From Edaphochlamys debaryana (lineage: Eukaryota > Chlorophyta > Chlorophyceae > Chlamydomonadales), in assembly GCA_016858145.1 (NCBI GenBank), contig JAEHOE010000085.1, positions 310,001-374,000 on the forward strand: DNA of 64,000 nt, written 5' to 3'. Made by a program: the position numbers and the translations under genes. Every line of letters starts with the position of its first letter. Within the stretch, counting starts at the first letter, position 1. Positions 12,001-23,275 of the stretch are shown here, piece after piece. The notes under the pieces are model-generated. The model was not told the origin of the DNA. It ran no database searches and worked only from the letters and a program-made list of their open reading frames with translations.

Positions 12001-15000
12001 AACCAAGACCGACGCTTGTAATCCCCGACACCCCCCTTACCGGCACCATGCACTTGGCCAGGCCGTACCGCTCCAGTAGGTGCTGCAGCAGCGCGGGGCC
12101 GGACAGCGAGGGCGGCAGCGGGCCTGCGGGCATGTCATTGTTAGGGCGAGAGGACGGCGTCAGAGGCAGGAATGAAAGAGGAGTGGCGAGGAAAGGCGTT
12201 GCGACGTATTGTGGGGCAAGTGGGTGAAGCGGGCGAGCGTGCACCACTCACCGGCAGCTGAGATGGCATCGTCCTCTCCGCCCGCACCACCGCCAGTGGC
12301 ACCCAGGCCAGAGCGGCCCCCAGCGGACCGCGGCGGAGCGCCCCCCGCTGAGCGGGTCGCAGGGGAGCCGCTGCGCTGGGGGCTGCGGCTGCGGCTGCGG
12401 CCGCCGCTCTGCCCCCGGCTGGCTCCGCCCCCTGACCGCCCCGTCCGGTCCAGAGCCCCTGTGGCCGCCGCCTCGTCCTCCTTGAGCAGGACCTGCACAC
12501 ACGCAGAGCAGGAGCAAGGTCAGGGCCACACAAGGGTTGTTTCATAGCCGCTACAGACCCCTGCATAAAAGCGGCTTTGGGGTAGGACTTCTGTATCAGG
12601 CACCCTCAGGCTGCAGCCTTTGGCCGGATGCCGTTACCCAAGCATGGTATGCTTGCCTGCTCCAGTCCGGCCCTCAGCTCCGCGATGTGCTCCGGAATGA
12701 GCCCCGAAGAGCCCCAGGCCGCCTCATAAGCTCCGTCAGGCGCGTTGGGCTGAACGCGGATGAGCTGCTTGAGCTCCGAAACCTGAAGAAATGAACACAC
12801 AAGTCGGGGCACAAGTTTCAGGCCCTCGTTGTCTTGAGCCTCAAACCGGTGCGTCACACCCAGGCAACCCGAAACTCTTTCTCTTTAAAACTTCCCCGGC
12901 CTCGGCCACACACCCCTTGCATGCCCCACAGCCCTCCGCCCCGCAACCCACCCCTCCGGGCCTCCTACCCCTCCTCCCTGCACCTGGCGCCCACCTGGAA
13001 CAGCCCCAGCCGCACCACCAGGCGCAGCGCCACGTCCGGCACCACCCCCAGCTTCCCCAGCAGCAGCGTCGCCACCGGCAGGGTGGCCACCAGCGCCTCG
13101 CACACCTGCGGGGGCAGAGGCGGGCACCGTGAGCGGGGGCTAGGGGAACGGGCGCGGAAGGGGCGTCAGCACTACAGTCACGAGCGCGCCGGGGAAGATA
13201 GATGTATGGAGCATAGCAAAGACCTAGGCGCAGGCTTGAGCGCGCCAGGAAAGCGCTTTTGGAGGGCAAGGTAGCGGGCTTTGCTCGCCTATCGACAGCG
13301 CTGTCTGGCCGCACCTGGGGCGTGGACGCCAGCAGAGGGATGTCCCCGGAGCCCAGCCAGCGGGGTCCGGCCGCGGAGACGCGGCCGACCAGGTGCGGGA
13401 AGCTGCGGGGTGAGACGAGACGGGGACATGGTAGTGATGGGGCCGTCAGGGACAGGTTGCAGTATCTCCGCCTGGGGCCTAGCTTGCTGCGTGGTGCACT
13501 AAACGTTCCGGTTTGCTGCTCGTAATAGCTTCCCAAGCAGTCCACCTGCCCGCCCACCGCCTGCGCACTCGACACACCGCACCTGTCCTCCGGCACGTTG
13601 GTGAAGAGCAGCCCCGTGGGCCGGTGCAGCAGCAGCTGCACGCCGCGGAAGTCCATCTCATGCAGCTGCCACCCGCCCGCGCCCGCGCCTGCCCCGCCCG
13701 CGCTGCGACCCGCACGCGGTGGACTGCCAGCGGACGCCGACCGCGCCGACACAGAGCGAGCGAAGCGAGGCTCCTCGGCCCCGTCCGCCCCGCCGCTGTT
13801 GCTGGGGCGGTGCCCGCTGGGCGGCCGCACGCCTGGCGGGGTGCCGGAGGCGGAGTGGGAGCTGCGCCCGCCAAAGCCGACGGAGCGTGTGGGCTGCAGA
13901 GCGGTCCCCGAGGGCCGCTGCCGGCCGCTGCCAGGGCGGCCCGGGCCCAGCGGCGGCGTGGGGTTGTTGGGTGTAACCGGCTCCGAAGTGCCCAACCTGC
14001 AAGGGTGGGAGCAAGTGTGAGCCCTCGTCTCCCAGTGGATGGACTCACTTCAACCCAGCTCAGCCTCCGACTCCTGCCCTTCCCCCCACCTTTTGCAGCC
14101 ACCGGCCAGGCCCTGGCCCTAACCACACCAGCACATCGTCCTCTTCTTCCCACCTCCCAACAGGCCCCTGACCGCCTCCCCTCAGGCCCCTGCGCCCCCT
14201 CACTTTTCATACTCCGACGCCTGCCCCGAGAACTGCATCGCGGGGCGGGCCGAGGCCCAAGACTGCGTCTCCGGGTTGGCGACGCGCACGGGCGGCGCCG
14301 CGCCCCGCCTCGCGCCCTCCCGCCCGGCCGCAGCGGGCCGGGGCGCGGCCGGCGGCGCAGCCGGCCGGGCTGCGGCCGGCGCGCGTGCGGGCTCCGGCGG
14401 CGGCGCAGGCGCTGCTGCTACCGGCGGGGGCCTGCCGCCTGGCTTCGCGGTCGCCCCCAGTTTGAGGCAGAAGTCACGGTCGTTTGGGTCCTGGATGAGG
14501 CCGGGCTGGGCCCCGGCCTCGAGCAGAGCCCGGCAGACGTCCTCGCGCCGGCCAAAGGCCGCCAGCGCCAGGGGCGTCTCGCCGCGGGTCGTGGTTTCGT
14601 CTAGCTTGTTGGTGTTGGCAAGCAGCAGCCGGACCGTAGCTGCCTGGCCTGCCGCGGCGGCGGTGTGCAGGGCGTTGTAGCCCCGCACGTCGACGGCTGA
14701 GCTCAGCGCTCCGCGGCGGAAGAGCAGGCGGACCATCTCCACGTGGCCCTTCTGAGAGGCCAGCATGAGCGCCGTCTCCTGCGGGGTAGCGGCCATGTGG
14801 GTTGCGCCTGGTGTCAGCGCCATGTTCCCCCGCGTCGGACACCACCCACATATCCCTAATCTCCGTTTCCCGTCTCGAGCAGCTGTCCGCTCTGCCCGTA
14901 AACACGCACTCCTCGCTGGGACAAGCCCACACGCAAGGTCCCCAAGGGTGCTGAGGTACTGACACCAACTCCCCGCCCCCTCCCCAACCCCGCCCCCCCA

Positions 15001-15349
15001 CCAGCAGTGAGGGAAGCAGCGCACAACGGTGCGTACCCCTGCCCTCTCTGAACGCCCCCATACTTCCCTCTCAAATCCTGACCCTGGGCCAACACCACCT
15101 GCGCCGAGCCCGGGGGCCCACCTGTCGCCTGCCCCGGATGTTGGCATTTGCGCCCGCGTTGAGCAGCAGCTCTGCAGCCTTCGCCTGTCCACCAAGTGCT
15201 GCACAGAGCAGAGGCGGAGGCGCTCCAGAGCTGTCACCATCAGCCAGCTTTGGGTTGGTCGACAGAAGGCGCTCCAACAGGGATGTGTTTCCGGAAGTGG
15301 CGGCATCGCGCAACTGCGCCACCACATCCGTGGGTGACGGCGCGCCCAT
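1..15349 (-). CDS. Giant ankyrin-repeat protein with recurring W-L-V-x-W modules and Ala-rich tail (3' end outside window)
   Basis: Forty exons phase without a break, giving at least 2,747 residues; the protein continues past base 1. Exons: 15349-15122, 14778-14204, 13996-13583, 13402-13315, 13105-12995, 12782-12657, 12492-12252, 12123-12041, 11834-11676, 11492-11119, 10964-10603, 10429-10316, 10161-9908, 9654-9531, 9356-9199, 9043-8868, 8623-8434, 8254-8126, 7918-7772, 7618-7495, 7374-7187, 7043-6766, 6551-6455, 6337-6164, 5956-5780, 5593-5471, 5261-5043, 4891-4767, 4550-4029, 3878-3809, 3667-3515, 3352-3158, 3020-2892, 2759-2322, 2157-1915, 1675-1500, 1326-1138, 897-708, 569-474, 283-<1. 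Residues about 8-180 are ankyrin repeats (ETALMLASQKGHVEMVRLL type). Residues about 880-1550 repeat a W-L-V-R-W-x-D-G...Y..G....F-x-L-S pattern, weakly like Mib/Herc2 folds. From about 1850 on it is Ala-rich and probably helical. No signal peptide or membrane helix was seen. Function unknown; a scaffold is an inference. Three introns appear to use GC donors. Confidence 0.85.
5003..5016. repeat. C homopolymer in intron
   Basis: A run of about 13-14 consecutive C residues lies in the intron between the exons at 5261-5043 and 4891-4767 of the ankyrin gene. Such runs are prone to length error in assembly; it is intronic, so it does not affect the protein. Confidence 0.8.
6670..6732. repeat. Interleaved inverted repeats (A B A' B') in an intron of the ankyrin gene
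   Basis: Inside the 6552-6765 intron two perfect inverted repeats alternate: an 18-base arm at 6670-6687 is complementary to 6702-6719, and a 13-base arm at 6689-6701 is complementary to 6720-6732. The order A-B-A'-B' is the topology of an H-type pseudoknot rather than of a simple hairpin. It lies about 35 bases from the splice donor of the exon at 7043-6766. It could reflect a template-switch event or a folded intron RNA; the sequence alone cannot decide. Confidence 0.85.
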
Positions 15350-16171
15350 TATATAACTATTAGCTTAAGGGCTGGTGTGTTGACGCGCCCTCGCCCGGTA
15401 AAATGTGGGAAGGCAACGCGGTCGAGCGCAACTACAAAGTATGTTCCTTTCAGACAACGTCAGCTAGAGGTCATGGTCAAGGCCCGTCGCGACTAAGCGT
15501 GGCGCGGGCCAGGTCGCCAGCTTGGCTCGCGTTGCAGATTCAGGGTCATGTCCAGAGGTGGTCAGCTTGCCCTAGTTGTCATGAACGAGTTATCTGGAAG
15601 CCCCTCGGTGGCTGTGCCCGAAACAGGCCGATTCGGTTGGCCCTCGAAGACAGGAGGACTACGCGGCTCGCTTCGCTCTCTTACAAGAGAATGATGATGC
15701 ATACCATTTGAACATGACACACATTTGGACATGAGCTCGTGGCGCCACTTGCAAGCGCCCGCCAGCAACCGTGCCACATACACAGGGGCGGCGAGCTGGT
15801 ACCACCGGCCGGCCCGCAACTTCAACGAAGGGGTCCTTTTCCACAGGCCGTCCACCAATGCATCTCCGCCAACACCTCTAAGCGTCGCGTGGATCTGCCC
15901 AGTTTGCGGTTGGCCTCGAGGAAGAACGGGACGATGGGCATGCGCAGCACAGACATCGCGAGTCTGGCGCACCATAATGCGCACCTTGACGACTCCATTC
16001 ATCCTCATTGCCCACTGTCATGTGGCAGCCCTTCACGACTTGGGAAACGGACGCGGGGACCGTCCCCGGTTGAACAGTAACGAAATCCTTGCCGTACTGC
16101 GTTCGGGGAAAGCTCGGCTTGAGCTCTCTCAAACGACATAGCAGGCCCCACAACGTCCGCTCAATCATACA
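15350..16171. other. Divergent intergenic region between the ankyrin gene and the secreted Pro-rich gene
   Basis: About 820 bases separate two start codons pointing away from each other, so promoters for both genes must lie here or in unseen 5' UTR exons. Base composition is closer to average and codon bias is lost. A TATATAAT string touches the ankyrin-gene ATG (15350-15357) but is too close to the start codon to be an ordinary TATA box. Several overlapping minus-strand ORFs (15562-16168) have no GC3 bias; I do not call them genes. Confidence 0.5.
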
Positions 16172-19021
16172 ATGTATCTATACGCTGTCACTGCTCTGCT
16201 AACACTGCAGCTTTTGGTGCTAGCCCCTTCGGCATGCGCCCTTCGCGGCAGCAGTGCCACAAGCCGCCCGCTTGCGACACTGTATATGAGTGCAGCATCT
16301 GCCGTCCTGGACCTGGACCAGGACCGGAGGCCTCAGCTCCTGCACAGACAGCTGGGGCAGCTTGGTCTAGACATCCGCGTTGCGGGCAGGGGACAGCCAC
16401 GGCTGCAAGTTCCACTGGGCAAGAAGGGCTATGAAGCTTCGGACGCGTACGTGGTGCCTGCTCAGCAAGGGCGCGTCTTCTACACCTCCGCGGAGGACAT
16501 GCGCATCGTCGCGAGGTGCTTGTACGCTTGCAGAGCCAGTTCCATGTGTTGAAACTGGTCACCTAGAGTGTACCACACACCTTTCGCGCATTCCAGGTAC
16601 GTATCTGAAGGCGGACTGGTTATCCTCCTGGATGCTGCCACTGGTCACGGCGCGTCAGGTCGCAGCTTCGTGTCCAAAGCTCTTGGCTACAAAGGTAAGC
16701 AGGTCCGTGGCACGGTCAATGCGTACTAATACACGCTAGCTGCACATCTCCGTGGTCTTGTTCTCCGATGTCCGCATATCGCTCCTACCTCCCCCCTCCC
16801 CTCGTCAGCGTGCTCGAGGCCGCCGCTGACTCGGGAGAGGAGGTGGCAGAGCTTGTGCGGCGAATGATCATGGGGGAGGCTGGCAGCCCCGCGCTTGGCA
16901 CCTACCCTCCCGCCTACCCACCCGTCTACCACCCCCCGCTTGGGGCCCCGGCAAACCGACCGCCAAGCTGGCCTTGGCCATCCCTGGGCCCCCCGGACTA
17001 TCCTTCATCTCTACCTGGTCCGGTGCCCTCCTCTGAGCCACCGGCATGGCCCGTACCTTTAGAGCCCTCAACTGAGCCCCCAATCGTGCCCCCATCGGAG
17101 CACCCTCCAGAGCCCTCGCCGGTGGCCCCTCACGCGCTGCCGTCACAGCCCTCCCCGGAACCCTTCCCGGACCCCCCTCTGGCAAACCCTTCAGAGGCCC
17201 CTCTGGGCCCCTCTCGTTGGCGCGTGCCGGATCAGCCTCTGGTGGGGCCCTCACACACCCTCCCGCCCCCTCTGGTACCCCCTTCAGAGCCCCCTTCAGA
17301 GCCCCCTTCAGAGCCCCCTCCGGAGCCCCCTCCGGACTCCCCATGGGAGCTCCCTCCAACAACCCCGTCACAGCCCCCACCTGAATCCTCTCCGGAGCCC
17401 TCTCTGGTGCCCCCCTCATACTCCACACCGGAACCCTCTCCGGAGCTCCCTCGGGTACCCCCGTCACACCCTGTACCTCAACTCCCTTCGATGCCCCCCT
17501 ACCAGTGGTGCCCCCGTCACAGCCCCAACCTGAACCCTCTCCGGAGCCCTCTCTGGTGCCCCCGTCCAATCCCTCGCCGGAACCATCGCCAGAGCTCCCT
17601 GTGGTACCGCCGTCCCATTCCTCGCCGGAACTTCCTAGGGAGCCCGCGCTAGAGCACCCATCGGAGGCCCCTCTGGAGCTTCCGACCGGAATTCCATCAG
17701 GGCCCCCTCTCAGCACCCCACCGGAGCCCCCATGGGAGCAACTGAATCCATCCTACCCCCCTTCATACCCCCCGAGCCCATCTCTGCCGCCAGCCAGCTC
17801 CCCGGCCTCCCCTGCCATCCTATCCAGTCATCCCCTCGGCCCCGCCGCCAAAGCCCCCTTTGCCCAGGCCACTTCCACCTGTGCAGCCTTCGCCTGGGCC
17901 AGAAGTACCGGTACAGGTATCCCCATCGCCTACATCCCGTCGGTTTATCCGTCATCCATGAGCCCATCGCCACTCCCTTCTCCAAGCCTCACCTCGCTTT
18001 ATCAAAGCTCCACGCCGGAACATCCATCGCCATCGCCCCAGATGCCTTCAACGGATCCTGTGGCCCACATCCCTCCTGCGGAAGTGCCCCGCGCACCCGT
18101 GATGCCTTCCTACCCCACTTTCCCTACACCGTCAAACACTCCCGCTTCCAAGGGACCCTCGCCCGCCGCCGAGCTGCCCAAGCTGCAAACCCCGCCCACC
18201 ACGGCGCCCACCGCCACCCCCCTGGAGCCAAGCACCCTGCCGCCACCTCTGCCTCCTGGCTCATACCCCTTGCCCCCCAGGGCAGGCCCCCTCCGCGCCT
18301 CCGCAGCGATGGCCGGCAGTATCGCCGCAGTCCCCCCAACCCGTGAACTCCACCCCTTCTCCCCAGCGCCTACCACCGCCGCCTCCGTATCCCTCGGCTC
18401 GGGGCGCTGGAGCCGCGCTGGCACCTGACGCTCCAGTCGTTGGCCGCAGTTGCGTCCCCACCGCTCCCGGCGGCTCCCGCGGCGGCCTCACCAGCCCAGG
18501 CGGCTCCATCACCAGATCCCACACCCCTTCCGCCCACGATGTCCTCACCGTCACCGTCACCTTCACCTTCACCCGCAAGCAGCAACCCAGTGCTCAGCAC
18601 CTGGAAGGCGCTCCAGACAGTCAAGCCGCGCTGGCGCTTGGTGCAAGGAAGACCCTCGGTTGCTTCCTCGCCGCCACGGTCCTCGCCCATGCTTGGACTT
18701 CAGCCACCATTCCGACAGCCCACGTCGCCTCCGTCCTCAGCAAACCGCCCTGTCACGCCCCCCGCCGACAGTTCTCTGCGGAGCGTCTGGACGGGACTCA
18801 GTGCTGTCGTGCCGCGCTGGCGCCTGGCGTTCAACCAAAGCGCCCCGGCGATGCACTTGAGTACCGGTAGTAGTAGTAGCAGCAGTAGCAGCAGCAGCCC
18901 CGGGGGCAGGAGGCTGCTGCTGGTGGGCTGCCGTACACCGGGCAGGCCGGTTCGTGCTTTGGGGGGCGAGAGGAGGGGCAGCCGGCAAAGAGAGGTTAGG
19001 CTGCCGACGCCCATTGCCTGA
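16172..19021 (+). CDS. Secreted Pro-rich protein with C-terminal P-R-W-R-L repeats; exon structure unresolved
   Basis: The first exon (16172-16515) opens with a clear signal peptide (about residues 1-23, hydrophobic core TALLTLQLLVLA) and joins in phase to 16597-16694 (RYVSEGGLVILLDAATGHG). After this a Pro/Ser/Glu-rich hydroxyproline-type stretch runs to 19021, but in three frames: one from about 16809 to 17500, a second from 17505 to about 18390, and a third from about 18390 to the TGA at 19019-19021. The best acceptor after exon 2 (at 16808) is one base out of phase. The C-terminus carries three related motifs (LEPRWHL, VKPRWRL, VVPRWRL) separated by Pro/Ser linkers, then a Ser run. Either introns are missed or the sequence contains indels. 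Probably a cell-wall or matrix glycoprotein; function not known. Confidence 0.55.
18871..18897 (+). repeat. AGT/AGC trinucleotide run coding poly-Ser
   Basis: About nine consecutive AGT or AGC codons encode a serine run near the C-terminus of the secreted Pro-rich protein. It supports the third reading frame there being coding, because repeat units are whole codons. Confidence 0.7.
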
Positions 19022-20136
19022 GGCGGAGGCCCCGGCCCCGTGGGGTTTGGGCGGTTAGTCTTTTGGCTTTACATAGGACGTACTCGTATATCTGTGCGGC
19101 GGTAGGATATACTTATATAATAGGGAGGAAAGTGGGTATGTATGCACCGACGCACCGGAGGGACAAGCCGCACAAGCTGAGACATCTGCACCAGGATGGC
19201 TAAGGCTCAACGCACCAGAATGGCTGAGTGTATCCTCGCGCAGGGCAGGAGATCGGAGCACGCATCAGCGCGTAATCTACGAATCGACTGAAGCCAGCAC
19301 GCGGGGCCAGGAGAGCAGACCCCTGGAGCAGACGGGGGACGGGGAAGGCTTAGGATGGCAGGGGTTAGGGGTCAGGGGAAGCATGTTGGCACTTTACCGT
19401 GTTGTGTGTGATGCTCTAATGGCGGTAAATGCCTGCCGCGCGAAAAGCTGGCACCAAAACTGTCGTTCGGCTAGGGTTCGTGTGGATGTACGGATGTTGC
19501 GCGGCATCGACTTCCAGGGCATGTTGCTGATGGAACGGTGACAACTAAAAGTAATCGGTTGCCTGATAGCTAGTTGAGGCACTCAGGCCCCCGCGTGAGC
19601 TTTTGTGTGCTGTTACACGGTGGTTTCTCTGCGCGCATGTTCTTGCAGCCACTTTCTGACCACCTGAGCGCTTAGGTACGCTTTACTCCGTAGCCTCAGA
19701 GCTGCGACACGCTCTGTATGCACCGGCGGCGCTCTGGCTGACCCTGGTCGTCGGCACATCGGCACGTGGACGTGAAGCTGTGCTTCGGGGCTCGGCTGCC
19801 ATCTTGCAGTGCAGATCCTGTATAAGCAGCCACACGGTTGTTGGAGGGCGCTCAAGGTGAGCTGCTGCGGATGAATACAGGTCGACGGGGGCCGAACCTC
19901 GGCAGCGGCACAAGCTCTTCGCGCAAGGGCACGTGTTCAAGCTCCGTGGCCAACAGCAGCTCATTCGGTAGCGGCATGGACAGATACACGGGTTTACGTC
20001 ACCCTGCACGGTGTCGCTGCACTCGCACGGTTTCCGCCTCACAGGTTCTGTTGCACGGACCCACGCTCCGCAGGTCGACCTGCGTGTGGAGATGGGGGCC
20101 TGAGAATACACCGCTGACCTAAAGTAGGCCTGCAGC
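19022..20136. other. Intergenic region, no gene recognised
   Basis: About 1.1 kb lies between the Pro-rich gene and the MYND gene, both on the plus strand. It must hold the 3' UTR of the first and the promoter of the second. No plus-strand TGTAA polyadenylation signal was found here. Short ORFs on both strands show no family resemblance and no codon bias. Confidence 0.5.
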
Positions 20137-23100
20137 ATGCCCCCACGGCGCCAGGCGGGGCCAGCAGCAGGCGGCGCCAGGCCAGCCAGCGGGCCGCTGG
20201 CGGCCAGCGGCAATCCCGGTCTGCGCTCCGCACTGCCCGCCTTCTACCCTGGCTGGCTGCGGCTCCCGGCGATAGCTGATGGGCTGCTGGGTCCGGCAGC
20301 CGCAGCTTCAGCACCGGCCGCTGCCAGCGGGTTCCTCAGCGAGCTCAAACAGCTCGCGTCGGCCGCTGCTACGTTCGACCCAACGAGGTCAGCCGAAGCG
20401 CGCAATGCCCCTGCTAGTATGCTGAGGGCGCGGGCGGATGCCATTGCGGAGCTGTGCTGGGACGGGCGATGCACGTCTGCCCTGATGCGACTGCTGTCAG
20501 GGGCCCTACGCGCCGGCCCTGGGGGCTCGGGCGGCGGCCCTGCGTCTCCGGCCCTCCGCTCTGCCGAAGCCCAAGGCATCCTGTGTGAGCTTCTGGGCTC
20601 TATGTTCGGCCCCATTGGCCAGCTTCGCCCAGGCCCGCACGCCATCGCGGTCGCGCGGCTCATACAGACCGTCGTGCGGACGCAGACGCTGCAGGCTATC
20701 AGCCGTGCGCTGGCCGCCGCTGCGGCCCCGCTGGCGGCACTAGAGGCCGGCGGCGCAATCCCGCCATCGCGCTCCGAGCTGATGGGCGCAGCGCACCTGC
20801 TCAGCGGCGCCCTGGTCCTGAGCGTGGGCCTCGTGAATGTGACGTACGCCCAGTTCCGGCCGAGCATGGCATATCCTCGCATGGCACCACAGTATCAGGA
20901 GACGGAGGCGTGCCTGGAGCGATGCCGGACGGAGCTGGCGGCGGCGCTGCAGGCCAGCGGCGTGGTGGAGCAGTCCGCGCGGCTGCTGGTGCTGCTGCTT
21001 CAGGCGGGCGTGGAGGCGGCGGCGGCGGCCGGGGGGGTGGAGGAGAGGCGCACAGTGACGGGCCTGCGCTTTGGCTTCGCGAGTCTCGCCTGGTATATGA
21101 TGCTGAACGCGACCGGGCACGACGAGCACGGCGCACAGCTATGCTCTCGAGAGGCCGCAGCCGTAATCTCCGCCGCGCTGACGGGCCGTTGCGCGCGGCA
21201 TGCGCTCATGGCTCACTCCGTGGGCATCCTCTGCGCGGAGGACGGCGGCCCAACGTACGGCCTGACACAGCCGCTGCTGCCCGCCGAGGCTGCGGCGGCC
21301 AGCACCGCTGTGGCGGCACGGGGCGGCGGCGGGGACAATATGCGGACCTGGCGCGGCGATGCGGGCAACGCCAAAGTGACGGGCCTGCAGTCATTCCTGC
21401 TGGCTGTCATAGGCACCGAGCGCGGGCTCCAGCTCCCTAACGGCCGGCCGGGCCGTCGCGCGACACTTGCGCTGGTGCAGCGGATTGGCCGAGCGGCCGT
21501 GGCTCAGGCGTGTCGCACGCTGCGCTTCCCTCCACCGCAGCAACTTCAGGGAGGCACGGATACCCAGGTCGCGCATCTCATGGTAGCCGCCCTGGCCGCC
21601 AGCGGCAAGCTGCTCCCCGGCCCGCCCCTGCCGGAGGGCTGGGAGGCGGAGGCGGCGGAGTGGTGGCGCCAGGCGCTGGAGGCGGGGCGGTATCTCCTGC
21701 TTCCGGAGACGCAGGCGATGGCGGTCGACACCTGGTGCTTGTCGGTGGGCACACTGGCGAAGGCACTGCAACGGTCCTGTCGCGACCCAGATGGTAGGCA
21801 CTCAGGGATAGCGAGTTGCGAAGCCGGCAAGAATGTGGCACCTTTATCTCGCGTTGTACCAACCGGTAGGAGTTGCCTTCTTATTTTGCGTGTGGACTCC
21901 CGGTCTATCAGCAACAGGTAGCACGGTGCATCCATGACAACTTGACCCCACCTGCTATCGTATTCATGTCCTGCAGGCTACCTGCGCCTCCCTCCCAAGC
22001 CGCCCCCGGAGCTGGCGGCGGCGCTGGCGGGCGGGCTGCTGCCAGCGACAGACGCTGCTTCGGCGCGTGGGCGAGGACCCGGCGGGGCCCGACTTCCGGG
22101 TGCTCTTTGCAGCAGTGCTCAAGACGCTCCCGATTGAGGGCACCTTCCCCCAGCTCCGCCCCCGGCTGCCCCTCCTGGCGTACGGCGACCCCACGCACGT
22201 GGCCTCCCTCATCCGTACCGGCGGCAAAATGCTGCGCCAGTGGCACCCCCGGCACCTGAGGGGCGAGGACGCTAGCCTTCGGGGCTACTGCTTCTTAAAC
22301 CTCTTCTGCGACCTCCTCGACGAGGCCGCAACGACGTGGCCTGGGCTGGACGGCAGGCAGGCAGCGTCCGGTCCGGGGCAGTCCGGTTCGGGGCAGTCCG
22401 GTTCGGGGCAGTCCGGTCCGGGGCAGTCCGGCCCGGGGCTGTCCGGTCGGCAGCGGCAGCTGGCGGTCATGGTATCGCTGATGGCGGCCGAGTGGCTGCC
22501 GCCGCTGGCGCGCCTGGCGGAGGCGGTGCTCGACAAGGCGCCGTCGCTGGCCCTGGCCAGCATGACGGCCCTCTTGACCGTCTGCATCAGGGCAATCTCG
22601 GCCTGGGTGCCTGTCCTGTCGTGCGCCGCCGTCCTCGAGGACCAGCAGGGCCCGGCCGCAGGCGCCGCTGCATGCGACGCGGCAAGCGGCAGTGGCGTTG
22701 CGGACGCCTCCGGAGAAGCCGGCGGCTGGCGGGACTTCCTCCTGAAGGAGCTGCGCCCGCACAGGCTGCTGGTGCTCCCGGTCGACCCCTCGCGGGAGGA
22801 GGACTTCTACATACAGGGGGCGCTGCAGTATGCCTTTTTCACCAAGGCGCCTTTTTACTGCTTCCTGCGTGCCTGCGAGGACTCTCTGGACCCAGGGCAG
22901 GCCCGCAAGCACGTCGCCGCATTCGCGGCCAGCGGCAAAGGGGCGAACCCCCGGGCAGCGCGGGCACTCGTGTCCCCAACGGCCGATGAGCTTCAAGCGG
23001 CCGCTGACGCCGCAACTGCCGAGGCCTTCCAGCAGGCGAAGCCCCTGGCCGCCGTGCTGCTGCCCCCGGAGCGGGCGCGGCGCGAGGCGCTGCCGCAACG

Positions 23101-23275
23101 CTGCGGCCTGGGCCCCGCCTGCGTCAACCTGGCGGGGGACAGCGAGGCGGGGCTGGCGCTGAGGCCGTGCACCGGCTGCCGGGCCGTGCTCTTCTGCAGC
23201 CGGGAGTGCCAGAAGGCGGCAATGCAGGCGGGGCACAAGGAGGCGTGCGCGGGGGCCAAGGGGCGGGCGGGGTGA
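20137..23275 (+). CDS. MYND-type zinc-finger protein, two exons, with a one-base frame break
   Basis: Exon 1 is 20137-21793 and exon 2 is 21977-23275, joined by a GT-AG intron of 183 bases in phase 1. The product is about 985 residues. The N-terminal 900 residues are Ala/Leu-rich and helical. The C-terminus has the C-x4-C...C-x2-C...C-x3-C...H-x3-C ligand layout of a MYND finger (CTGCRAVLFCSRECQKA followed by GHKEAC, about 23100-23250). MYND fingers bind Pro-containing peptides; proteins of this design form a large family in Chlamydomonas with mostly unknown roles. After splicing, exon 2 reads YLRLPPKPPPELAAALAGGLLP, but the frame carrying LLRRVGEDPAGPDFRVLF and the MYND finger is shifted by one from about 22041-22062. 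No alternative acceptor repairs this, so the record holds an extra base (or lacks two), or the gene is damaged. Confidence 0.8.
22366..22450 (+). repeat. 15-bp coding minisatellite (G-Q-S-G-S/P)
   Basis: About five copies of a 15-base unit (ggcagtccggttcgg and variants) encode a Gly-Gln-Ser-Gly-Ser/Pro linker inside the MYND protein. The unit is a multiple of three, so copy-number change keeps the frame. Confidence 0.85.

Noticed and set aside
17454..17505. Short intron to explain the frame change in the Pro-rich gene
   Set aside because: The available GT (17455) and AG (17505) enclose 51 bases, a multiple of three, so splicing would not change the frame.
16868..17716. 282-codon minus-strand ORF rich in Gly, Ser and Glu
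   Set aside because: Antisense of the Pro-rich stretch of the secreted protein; the plus strand has the signal peptide and in-phase first intron.
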